Assembly (NCBI GenBank): GCA_949519155.1
Contig: CATIQU010000035.1
Location: forward strand, 310,001-374,000
DNA length: 64,000 bases
Origin: Polaribacter sp. SA4-10
GTDB lineage: Bacteria; Bacteroidota; Bacteroidia; Flavobacteriales; Flavobacteriaceae
Direction of reading: 5' to 3'
Shown: in pieces, positions 56,107-64,000 of the stretch
Numbering within the stretch: the first letter of the stretch is position 1
Layout: each line of letters opens with the position of its first letter
Position numbers and translations under genes: made by a program
The notes under the pieces: generated by a model
Databases searched by the model: none
The model's input: the letters and a program-made list of their open reading frames with translations, nothing else
Told to the model about the DNA's origin: nothing

Positions 56107-57600
56107 TTAGTATCCTGGGTTTTGTGACCAACGGTTTCCTGTTAATTGAATTTCTATAACTGGTATTGGAAACACTTCATGTTTTCCTGCAACAAAACCA
56201 TCAATTTCTTGAGCTGCTTTTCCTGTTCTTACCAAATCGAAAAATCGGTGTCCTTCTCCAGCCAACTCTACTCTTCTTTCTTGGTAGATGTTTTCTGTAA
56301 GTGTAGAACCTGATGCAGAAATATTGTGCATCATATCTCCGAAAGCACGTTGTCGTACTCTGTTTAAGTACCCTTGTGCTTTTGCATCGTTTGCAGCAGA
56401 ACTTCTGTTGAATGCTTCTGCAGCCATTAATAACACATCTGCAAAACGAATCGCTCTGTAATTGTTTGGATTGGTCAAGTTTCTGTCTCCTTGCGCCGCA
56501 TCACTTCTTTTTCTTGGAATGTATTTTCTGTTGAAAAAACCAGTGTGCTCATTTCCAGTACCAAATGTGATTCCGGTTTGTGCAGCCCAAGCGTCGATGT
56601 CTAAAATAGCAACGTCTTTTCTAAGATCTCCTGCTTCAAATGCATCTACAACTTCTTGCACTGGTACATTGAAACTAAATCCAGATGAGAAAATATCTCC
56701 TTCAGTTCCTTGAGTTGCTGAGTAATTACGGATCCCGCTAAAACCAACGGCCACATTTCCTTCACTACACTGAAGACAAGCAAAACTCGCACCTTCTAGC
56801 TCTGAGTACTGTACTTCAAAAATAGATTCGATATTGTTTTCACCTTCCGTTTCAAACATGGAATTATAATCGGTTACCAAATCGTAAGGACCGTTTAAAA
56901 TTAAATTATCTAACACTGCTGCTGCTTCGTCAAATTTATCTTGATATAAATACGCTTTTCCTAACAAAGCTTGAGCCGCTCCTTTAGTAATTCTTCCTTT
57001 TTCAGCTTGCGTATACGGTAAGTTCTCCGCCGCAGATATTAAATCCATTTCGATCTGAGCGTACACTTGAGCTTTTGGAGTTCTGTCTACATTAAATTGA
57101 TCTCCAAATAACATTCTTTGGTCAACTACCAGCGGAACATCTCCAAACCACTTTACCAATTCAAAATAATAGTAGGCTCTTAAAAATCGTGCTTGTGCAA
57201 GAACTTCTTCTTTACCTTCAAAATCGGTCTTGTCTTTAAACTCTAAAATATAGTTCGATCTGTTAACTCCTGAAAACATCCATCCCCAAATATCTTTTAG
57301 TTGGGCATTTACAGGCGTATGTGTCATGTCATCTACTTCTTGGATACCAATAACGTCGGTAGCACTTTCTCCACCCGCTAAAGTATTGTCTGAAGCAATT
57401 TCTCCTAACATCACATTGATGTAACTCGATTGTAATAAATCGTAAGCTCCTGTTAAAGCTTTTAGATAATCTTCTTCTGTATTGAAGTAATCTTCTGAAT
57501 TCTCTGCTTGAGATTTTACATCCACAAAATCATCACTACACGAAAAACCAAGTGTAAGAAGAACGATTGCTGATAAAATCTTTATATTTATTTTTTTCAT
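56107..57600 (-). CDS. susD: SusD/RagB family nutrient-binding outer-membrane lipoprotein
   Basis: 497 residues. The lipobox LGFSC sets the anchor at Cys21. Alpha-helical TPR-like repeats typical of SusD follow (FNTEEDYLKALTGAYDLL, ARFLRAYYYFELVKWFGDVP, GRITKGAAQALLGKAYLY), and the C-terminal ERRVELAGEGHRFFDLVRTG is the RagB/SusD signature. It forms the lid over SusC and binds the glycan. 11 nt separate it from susC and 11 nt from the SusE-like gene. The locus predicts laminarin as the substrate. Confidence 0.95.
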   Translation of the reverse strand: MKKINIKILSAIVLLTLGFSCSDDFVDVKSQAENSEDYFNTEEDYLKALTGAYDLLQSSYINVMLGEIASDNTLAGGESATDVIGIQEVDDMTHTPVNAQLKDIWGWMFSGVNRSNYILEFKDKTDFEGKEEVLAQARFLRAYYYFELVKWFGDVPLVVDQRMLFGDQFNVDRTPKAQVYAQIEMDLISAAENLPYTQAEKGRITKGAAQALLGKAYLYQDKFDEAAAVLDNLILNGPYDLVTDYNSMFETEGENNIESIFEVQYSELEGASFACLQCSEGNVAVGFSGIRNYSATQGTEGDIFSSGFSFNVPVQEVVDAFEAGDLRKDVAILDIDAWAAQTGITFGTGNEHTGFFNRKYIPRKRSDAAQGDRNLTNPNNYRAIRFADVLLMAAEAFNRSSAANDAKAQGYLNRVRQRAFGDMMHNISASGSTLTENIYQERRVELAGEGHRFFDLVRTGKAAQEIDGFVAGKHEVFPIPVIEIQLTGNRWSQNPGY

Positions 57601-57611
57601 TTTTCTTTATT

Positions 57612-60600
57612 TTAAAAATTAAGGTTTACTCCGAATAAAAAGGTCTTTGGGTTTGGATAGAATCCTTGATCGATTCCTCCTCCAATTGGACTACCGTTAG
57701 AAGTTGTTGGATCGTATCCTTTGTATTTTGTAAGCGTGAATAAATTGCTTGCTGACACATAAAAACGTACCGTATCAAATTGCAATCTCTTTAATTTGTC
57801 CGCATCAAATGTGTATCCCAATTGTACGTTTTGTAATCTTAGGAAAGAACCATCTTCGACATAAAAGTCAGAGAACAAAGTATTCCCCGTTGCCCCCGTA
57901 GTAACTCTTGGAGACGTATTGCTTGTCCCTGGACCTGTCCATCTGTCTAAAACATAACTTAATCGGTTTGTCAGTGGCAAGTTTCTTTCATAGCTTCTTA
58001 CAATTTCGTTTCCTAAAGAAGCAAAAGCATAGGCATTAAAATCAAAGGCTTTGTAATTGAACGAAAAGTTCATTCCCATGGTAATGTCTGCAATCGGATC
58101 TCCAATATACGTTCTGTCTTCATTGGTAATAGCACCATCACCGTTGGTATCTACAAATCTTAAATCTCCAGGCGCTGCATTGTTTTGTGACGCATGTGCA
58201 TCTACATCCGCTTGCGTCTGAAAGATTCCATTGGTTTGGTATCCGTAGAAATAACCTATTGGAAAACCAGCTTCCATTCTTGAAGGTGCTTGTTGCCCTA
58301 CTCCAAAAGAACCACCTTCAATCACACCAGTAGCATTTCCAACATACGTTACATTGTTGTCTAATGTTGTGAAATTATAGTTGGCACTGAATTTAAAATC
58401 TTCAGAAACTGTTTTGTTGTATCCGATAGAAAATTCAAATCCTTTATTTACCACAGAACCTGCATTTACAATAGGTGCAGAGGCTCCAGGAGCAGAAACT
58501 CCTAAGATTCCTGACACTTGCGGTCTTAATAATAAATCTTCTGTAGTCTTTTTGAAATAATCGGCAGTGATATCCACTGTATTGTTGAACAAACTAATAT
58601 CAATACCAACATCTAAAGGAATTTGTTTTTCCCATTTGATTTCTGGATTGGAAATAGCTCCTAAAGCCGTCCCATAGTTTAATTGATTATTAAATACATA
58701 GGTCCCTTGCCCTGTTAATAAAGAAACAAAACCGAAAGATCCGATTCGGTCATTACCAATCACACCATAACTTGCTCTTAGTTTTAAGCTGTTGATAATT
58801 TCTGAATCTTCTAGAAAAGCTTCATCAGATAGTAACCAACCAACAGAAGCTGATGGGAAAAAACCGAATTTATTTTTAGGCCCAAAATTAGACGAACCAT
58901 CTCTTCTTATTACGGCAGACATTAAATACTTCCCTTTGTAGTTGTATTGCAAACGAGAGAAGTAAGACAACAATCTGCTGTCAAAAAATTGTCTTGGATT
59001 ATTACTCAACGCTAAATTATCTTGTGCACCTGGTGTAATACTCACACTGTTTAGGTCAGTCCCAATCACGCCATTCAAGGTGAGATTAGAATCATTAAAT
59101 CCTTGAGATCTAAACACTGAAGTTCCTAACAATACTTTTACATTGTGATCTTCATCAAAGGTGTTTTCGTAGCTTACAAAAGCATCAAAAGTATAATCTT
59201 TATAGGTTTGTCCATATTCGTTAACTCCAGAAACATCTGTATTGAAAACAGAACCATTACCAAAAAAGGCTATAGGAGAAAATGATTTACCATTTACTTT
59301 CGCATGGTTGAACTGGTATCGTGCTTCTGCTGAAAAACCGTCTAAAAATTGATAGTTCAATCCATAAGAACCAGAGATTTTATTCACCCAAGTTCTGTTG
59401 TAACTATTGTCTATTTGCGCTAATGGATTGGCAACTTCAATACCCGTTCCAATTGGAGGTGGAGTTGAAAAATCACCATTTGCATCATAAACAGGCGTAG
59501 TTGCTGGCATGTTTAAAGCATTGAACAAAACGGATCCTAAAACGTTTTCTGTTAAATTTTTCTTATTGGTGTTCGTATAGATGGTAGAGGTTGATAACTT
59601 CAACTTATCTGTCAAATCTGTATTGAAATTGAACTTTACATTTCTTCTGTTAAAATTAGCTTTGTCTCCTCCTACAATACCGTCTTGGTCTAAAACAGAG
59701 ATTCCTAATGAATAGGTCGATTTCTCAGTTCCTTTGTTTAAGGTATAATCCAAACTATAAATCGGTGCTGTTTCAAAAACAGCTTTTTGCCAATTCGTAC
59801 CCTGTCCTAAACCATTTACATTTGGAAATGGCAACCCTTCACCGTTTGCAGCATAAGCTTCATTGGCGAGTAAGGCATATTCCGTTGCATTTAACAAAGG
59901 AATTTCTCTTGTAGTTTGTTGGAAACCTACGTAATAGTTCAACGTTGATTTGTAAGCCGTATTTTTCTTACCTGTTTTTGTGGTAATCAAAATAACTCCA
60001 TTAGCTCCTCTTACACCATAAATACCGGCAGTTGCATCCTTTAAAACATTGATGGATTCGATATCGGATGGATTCACAACACTCAAATCTTCAATGATGT
60101 TACCATCTACTAATATTAAAGGTCTGTTGTCTCCATTAGTAGAAATTCCTCTAATTCGAATGTTTGAAGCGGCACCAGGTGAACCTGATGATGCGGTAAC
60201 ATTTACACCGGCAACTTGCCCTTGTAATGCCTGTTCAATACGAGTAGGTTTTAATTGTTCTATAGATGCACTAGAAACTACAGATACAGCACCTGTAACT
60301 TCTTTCTTACGTTGTGTACCATACCCAATAACGATGATCTCGTCTAAGGACTCAGCCGAAGATTCTAAAGATACATTAATGGTTTGGTTGTTTACAACAA
60401 CTTCATTTGGTTTGTACCCTAAGTATCTAAAAACAAGTGTTGCGCCTTTAGTTACATTGTTCAAACTGTAAAGGCCATCGAAATCTGTTTCAGTTCCCGT
60501 ATTGCTACCTTTAACAACTATGCTAACCCCTAGGAGAATGTCTCCAGTTGCTGCATCTTTAACAGTTCCTTTTACATTCATCTTTTGTGCGGTTGCACAC

Positions 60601-60644
60601 AATGTTGAAAATGCAAAAAGTAGTAATGTGATTTTTCTAAGCAT
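57612..60644 (-). CDS. susC: SusC/RagA family TonB-linked outer-membrane transporter
   Basis: 1010 residues from ATG 60644 (MLRKITLLLFAFSTLCATAQ signal peptide); the earlier Met at 60671 lies inside the promoter region. A carboxypeptidase-regulatory-like domain (about 22-95) is followed by the TonB-box region DEIIVIGYGTQRKKEVTGAV, the plug (about 110-230, RIRGISTNGDNRPLILVDG, VLKDATAGIYGVRGANGVI) and a 22-strand barrel ending KTFLFGVNLNF. With SusD it takes up oligosaccharides driven by TonB-ExbBD. It is the first gene of the operon. Confidence 0.95.
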   Translation of the reverse strand: MLRKITLLLFAFSTLCATAQKMNVKGTVKDAATGDILLGVSIVVKGSNTGTETDFDGLYSLNNVTKGATLVFRYLGYKPNEVVVNNQTINVSLESSAESLDEIIVIGYGTQRKKEVTGAVSVVSSASIEQLKPTRIEQALQGQVAGVNVTASSGSPGAASNIRIRGISTNGDNRPLILVDGNIIEDLSVVNPSDIESINVLKDATAGIYGVRGANGVILITTKTGKKNTAYKSTLNYYVGFQQTTREIPLLNATEYALLANEAYAANGEGLPFPNVNGLGQGTNWQKAVFETAPIYSLDYTLNKGTEKSTYSLGISVLDQDGIVGGDKANFNRRNVKFNFNTDLTDKLKLSTSTIYTNTNKKNLTENVLGSVLFNALNMPATTPVYDANGDFSTPPPIGTGIEVANPLAQIDNSYNRTWVNKISGSYGLNYQFLDGFSAEARYQFNHAKVNGKSFSPIAFFGNGSVFNTDVSGVNEYGQTYKDYTFDAFVSYENTFDEDHNVKVLLGTSVFRSQGFNDSNLTLNGVIGTDLNSVSITPGAQDNLALSNNPRQFFDSRLLSYFSRLQYNYKGKYLMSAVIRRDGSSNFGPKNKFGFFPSASVGWLLSDEAFLEDSEIINSLKLRASYGVIGNDRIGSFGFVSLLTGQGTYVFNNQLNYGTALGAISNPEIKWEKQIPLDVGIDISLFNNTVDITADYFKKTTEDLLLRPQVSGILGVSAPGASAPIVNAGSVVNKGFEFSIGYNKTVSEDFKFSANYNFTTLDNNVTYVGNATGVIEGGSFGVGQQAPSRMEAGFPIGYFYGYQTNGIFQTQADVDAHASQNNAAPGDLRFVDTNGDGAITNEDRTYIGDPIADITMGMNFSFNYKAFDFNAYAFASLGNEIVRSYERNLPLTNRLSYVLDRWTGPGTSNTSPRVTTGATGNTLFSDFYVEDGSFLRLQNVQLGYTFDADKLKRLQFDTVRFYVSASNLFTLTKYKGYDPTTSNGSPIGGGIDQGFYPNPKTFLFGVNLNF

Positions 60645-60670
60645 AAAATATTTTTGAATTATTGATTCCA

Positions 60671-60702
60671 TAAATATACCCCACTAAAATTGCTATATCA
60701 AA
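60671..60702 (-). promoter_or_regulatory. Probable promoter of susC operon
   Basis: On the minus strand TTTG (60699-60702) is followed after 20 nt by TATATTTA (60671-60678), matching TAnnTTTG at 7 of 8 positions. The spacing is right for the Bacteroidota sigma factor, and the susC ATG is 26 nt beyond the box. Confidence 0.5.
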
Positions 60703-60762
60703 AAAATAACCGCTACTAAAAACATACATCATGAAAAAACACCATAACTCAATAATAGCTTT

Positions 60763-60781
60763 AAAAAAAAAAAAAAAAAAA
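60763..60781. repeat. Poly-A tract of 19 bases upstream of the susC promoter
   Basis: Nineteen consecutive As (19 Ts on the susC strand) lie between the operator-like site A and the probable -33 box. Tracts this long are prone to slippage, and the length shown may vary between cells or be imprecise in the assembly. Confidence 0.85.
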
Positions 60782-60794
60782 CCTTGAAATAATC

Positions 60795-60819
60795 AATTGT
60801 TGTGGTTTTGTATAGTTTG
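60795..60819. promoter_or_regulatory. Candidate laminarin-locus operator, site A
   Basis: AATTGTTGTGGTTTTGTAT (60795-60813) matches site B (41013-41031) at 18 of 19 positions. It lies 151 nt upstream of the susC ATG, just after the regulator gene. Confidence 0.6.
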
Positions 60820-60839
60820 ATGGCACTATATAAAAGAGA

Positions 60840-63641
60840 TTATATTTCTAATATATAGTTTGTTAAGTTCGCGTCATGAGGTAAAGACATCTTTTTTCGT
60901 AATCTATATCGTTTCACTTCTACACTTCTTGGTGAAATATTCAACAATGGTGCTATTTCCTTAGAAGATAAGTTCAAACGTAAATAAGCACACATTCGAA
61001 GATCATTGGGTGTTAAGTTTGAGTGCATACTTTTCATTTTCTTTAGAAAATCTTTATCTGCATTATTAAAAGCTTCTTGAAACATTTTCCAATCATCTGT
61101 ATTGTTTAGATTTTTATCAATAATCTTCACTACACTGGAGTTTTTACTCACATCAGACTTAATCAATTCTGTTTTGATAGAGCTTAAGAATTCATTTTTT
61201 TTAATAATATTCATGGTTGAAATGGCCAGCTCTCTATTTTTATTTTCAATATCATTGCGCAACTTTTCATTGTTAATTTTAATGATTGCCTGCGAACTTT
61301 CCAATTCTTTTAATACTAATTCTTTTTGAGCTTTATCTAACAAACGCTCTCTTTGACGTTTATAATATCTTTTAGAAGTAATGTGTAACACGTATATAAA
61401 GAATAAAAACAAACTAACATAAGCAGAAATAAAGAGGTTGGAATAGTACCAGGGTCTTTTTATTTCAAACTGATACTTGGCTACATTATCACTCAACTTA
61501 CCAGCTATAATACCCCGAACCTTAAACGTATAGCTACCATAAGAGATATTCTCAAACAACACAGAAGAAGACTTGGAAGGCGTGCTCCAACCTTTGTTTT
61601 GACCTAATAATTGGTATTGATATTTCGTTACTGAAATATTGTTGAAATTGGGTGTACTAAATAATAATTCGATATTATTTTCTGTGTTATCGAACTCATT
61701 TACAACTGTTAAATCAACACTATTCTTTATCTCGTCTAATTTAAAACTATTTACTTTATTAATGTGAACCTTAAAATTAGTTGGATTCTTTAATGACTTT
61801 AGATCCATTTGGATGAAACCATCTGAGGTTCCAATTAAGTATTTTTGATGCTCTAAATACGTAATGTTCTCATATCCAGAAACTGCTTTCGGTATGTGTT
61901 CTGAAATTGAAATGGAGGTTACTTTTGGTTTGTTACTTAATTTTCCGGGTGTTAAGTATTTAATTTGTTCTTTTGAAAAAGACCACAACCTATTTTTTAC
62001 AGGGTCATGAATTAGATTTGCAGAAATAAAATTATACGAATCAATTAAACTACTGTAAACAAGGTCTTTTTTAAACAAATCTTTTCCTTCATCATACACA
62101 AAGACCCCTTTTTTACTTGCATACAGTATCTTATTTTGATATACAATAATACTAGAATTAATCCCTTTTTCCAAAGATGTATCTTTCACAATTTTAGTTG
62201 CTTCATTATAATTTTTATCAACATATATTTTAAAAACCCCTTTGTATTCATGGTTTACAAAAATTTTGTTTTTTGCTAACACTACATGCTTACTGGAGTT
62301 TTCGAAACCGTTGATTTTGTTTTTCAGCACCCAAGTTTGATTCTTTTTTTCTAAAATATACAAACCATCATAACATCCTTGTAACATGGTTGTTTCGTTT
62401 ATTTTTTTTACATTCCAAGTTCCTTGTTTGTCAAAAATCTGTTTTGCCTGGTTCTTTTCTATCAAGAAGGTTCCAGAGTCATGTCCACAAAACAACGCTC
62501 CATCAATCTGAGTTAAACTCCAAACTTGACCTTGTGTGTTTTTTATTAATTGAAACGAATCTTTTGACTTTATGTTTCTATAAAACAATCCTTGATTAGT
62601 GCCTAAATAAAGGTTTTTACTATAAACAATAGAGGTGTAAATGGTTCCTAAATAATCACTTTTCTCATTCCCTTTTTTAAATACTGAGGCATTATTGATA
62701 CAATTAATTCCATTATCTAAACCTAACCAAATATTATTATTTTTATCCTCATAGGCAGAAAGAATCGTGTTATTACTCAACCCTGAGCTTTTGTTCACTT
62801 GATATTTGACAGATCCATTTTGGTTTAAATTAATAACACCATTAGAAATGCTCCCCAATAAAAAAGTGTTATTTTTTAACTTTATAGCACTATAGATTGT
62901 TTTGTTTTCTAAAATACTAGAAGGCAACTTCCATTTTGTTACTTTTTTATCATTAAGAAGGTAAAAACCTTTTTTTTGAGTTAACACTAAAAGGGCATTC
63001 TCTTTTTCAAAAAAATCTACAATTATATTTTCTTTAAAAACGGGAGCATCGGAGATTAATGTAGGAGTGCCATTTTCAATTTTAAAAACCCCTTTTTTAT
63101 CCTCTTGAAAATAGATCACATCATTTACTTTTGAAAGTGTATGAATTCTGTTTTCACCGTTAATGATTTTGATTTCTTTGGATGCTATATTGTACAAGTA
63201 GATTCTTTGTAGCGACTTAAACAAAAGCCATCCTTCTATTTCAATGATCTTCCAGATTTGCTCATCTTCAATCATTTTAACATTATTATCCTTAACGACA
63301 GAAAAATATTCTAAAATACCCTGTTTGTTTTTCTTCCAAAAACCAAAGTCCATATAAAAGCCAGTGAAAATTTTGCCTTCATGTGCTCTCACAGACCTCA
63401 TGATCGTTTTGTTAGGAGTTTGATACAATTGCCAACTAGCTCCGTTAAACTCTAACAGCCCTAAATTATTAGCAACATATAAGAACCCATTTTCCGATTG
63501 TGAAATTGCCCAATTCTGATTTTCCGCTCCATAATCATCTGTCGTAAATATATTGATCGGGGGAAGTTCTTGTGAAAAAGAAACAACGCAGCAAAAAAAG
63601 AAGAATAAAACCGTTATTTTTTTTTGAGAAAAATCGCACAT
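60840..63641 (-). CDS. Membrane-bound triple-Tyr/LuxR-type transcriptional regulator of the glycan locus
   Basis: 933 residues from ATG 63641; the Met at 63683 precedes the signal peptide (MCDFSQKKITVLFFFFCCVV). A large periplasmic sensor with two-component-type propeller repeats (about 25-600) is followed by a Y_Y_Y domain (about 640-720, ending YGSYTFKVRG), one membrane helix (about 732-755), a coiled coil (about 760-830), and a LuxR-type helix-turn-helix (about 876-921, LRLNLSSKEIAPLLNISPRS and VEVKRYRLRKKM). There is no histidine kinase or receiver, so the sensed glycan must act across the membrane in one protein. It lies just upstream of susC and is the probable regulator of the locus. 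Confidence 0.85.
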   Translation of the reverse strand: MCDFSQKKITVLFFFFCCVVSFSQELPPINIFTTDDYGAENQNWAISQSENGFLYVANNLGLLEFNGASWQLYQTPNKTIMRSVRAHEGKIFTGFYMDFGFWKKNKQGILEYFSVVKDNNVKMIEDEQIWKIIEIEGWLLFKSLQRIYLYNIASKEIKIINGENRIHTLSKVNDVIYFQEDKKGVFKIENGTPTLISDAPVFKENIIVDFFEKENALLVLTQKKGFYLLNDKKVTKWKLPSSILENKTIYSAIKLKNNTFLLGSISNGVINLNQNGSVKYQVNKSSGLSNNTILSAYEDKNNNIWLGLDNGINCINNASVFKKGNEKSDYLGTIYTSIVYSKNLYLGTNQGLFYRNIKSKDSFQLIKNTQGQVWSLTQIDGALFCGHDSGTFLIEKNQAKQIFDKQGTWNVKKINETTMLQGCYDGLYILEKKNQTWVLKNKINGFENSSKHVVLAKNKIFVNHEYKGVFKIYVDKNYNEATKIVKDTSLEKGINSSIIVYQNKILYASKKGVFVYDEGKDLFKKDLVYSSLIDSYNFISANLIHDPVKNRLWSFSKEQIKYLTPGKLSNKPKVTSISISEHIPKAVSGYENITYLEHQKYLIGTSDGFIQMDLKSLKNPTNFKVHINKVNSFKLDEIKNSVDLTVVNEFDNTENNIELLFSTPNFNNISVTKYQYQLLGQNKGWSTPSKSSSVLFENISYGSYTFKVRGIIAGKLSDNVAKYQFEIKRPWYYSNLFISAYVSLFLFFIYVLHITSKRYYKRQRERLLDKAQKELVLKELESSQAIIKINNEKLRNDIENKNRELAISTMNIIKKNEFLSSIKTELIKSDVSKNSSVVKIIDKNLNNTDDWKMFQEAFNNADKDFLKKMKSMHSNLTPNDLRMCAYLRLNLSSKEIAPLLNISPRSVEVKRYRLRKKMSLPHDANLTNYILEI

Positions 63642-64000
63642 AATTTCGAATTGTTTGGTTACTAAATTAGTAAAAAAAACCAATACAAAAAGCTATTATG
63701 AAAGTATGTAATATAAATAAATTGTTTTGTATGGTTCTAGAACCTATTAAAAAAATCCTATACACTTTGCTATTATTGACTTTATAGCTAAAAAAAACAA
63801 ACCTTTAAAAACATTAATATACTTACAAAAAAACCAATATAAAGAACAAAAAAAAATCAATTTCACTCTGATATTAGCTCATCACATAATAATAAATAAA
63901 CAAAAAGACTTCTTTTTTTTTAAAAGACCGGTTCTAAACTATTTTAAAGCATGTGTTTTTTCAAGTAATACAATATTTACAGGAGAGTTAAGCGTTACTT
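63642..64000. other. Upstream region of the regulator gene; no gene seen to the right edge
   Basis: The stretch is very AT-rich. A weak -7-like box (TAATTTAG) lies close upstream of the regulator ATG. ATTGTTTTGTATGGTT (63721-63736) resembles the right half of operator site A (TTTTGTATAGTT). Nothing else was recognised. Confidence 0.35.

Noticed and set aside
60723..60815. Plus-strand frame through the poly-A tract before susC
   Set aside because: It depends on the exact length of the A tract and codes for a low-complexity peptide; no support as a gene.

Overview
The window is low-GC DNA from a marine member of the Flavobacteriaceae (Bacteroidota), Polaribacter-like in gene content. The evidence is the SusC/SusD pair, a type IX secretion (T9SS) sorting domain, TAnnTTTG-type -7 promoter boxes, a carotenoid crtI-crtB-crtZ operon, DUF6702, and a triple-Tyr/LuxR-type regulator. 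No rRNA, tRNA or CRISPR array was seen.

Layout. 1-7.05 kb: start of a MATE exporter (minus), then a plus-strand cell-envelope/riboflavin cluster tpx-dgkA-ftsK-lolA-lptF/G-ribBA. 7.06-12.0 kb: carotenoid island with minus-strand crtI-crtB-crtZ, a MerR/cobalamin-binding (CarH/LitR-like) regulator, and a divergent ECF sigma factor with a membrane partner. 12.0-24.8 kb: mixed housekeeping and accessory genes (threonine aldolase, zinc metalloprotease, prfB, ArsC-like protein, outer-membrane receptor, Abi-like gene with a lost start codon, lgt, yidD, cysS, meaB).

24.9-63.6 kb is dominated by a split laminarin (beta-1,3/1,6-glucan) utilisation locus, all on the minus strand, in three transcription blocks. 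(a) 53.1-60.6 kb: susC, susD and two surface lipoproteins, with the membrane-bound regulator upstream (60.8-63.6 kb). (b) 28.5-40.8 kb: a clan GH-A glycosidase fused to an outer-membrane beta-barrel, a modular lipoprotein, a GH149-like beta-1,3-glucan phosphorylase, GH17, GH30 and a GPH-type sugar transporter. (c) 24.9-28.0 kb: a large secreted, apparently non-catalytic, multimodular binding protein with a T9SS tail. A ~160-residue module recurs six times in three of these proteins. A ~19-21 bp motif recurs upstream of each block and more weakly upstream of the regulator, and is a candidate operator linking the split locus. Proposed flow: surface binding and endo-cleavage, SusCD import, periplasmic trimming by GH17/GH30, inner-membrane uptake, then phosphorolysis in the cytoplasm.

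Between blocks (a) and (b) lie fumC, peptidase E, two carboxypeptidase-regulatory-domain proteins (one frameshifted at a T8 tract), a DUF6702 protein, two tandem M1 aminopeptidase paralogues, and a decaying patch (50.7-52.9 kb) with a broken tyrosine recombinase and a broken LamG/T9SS protein.
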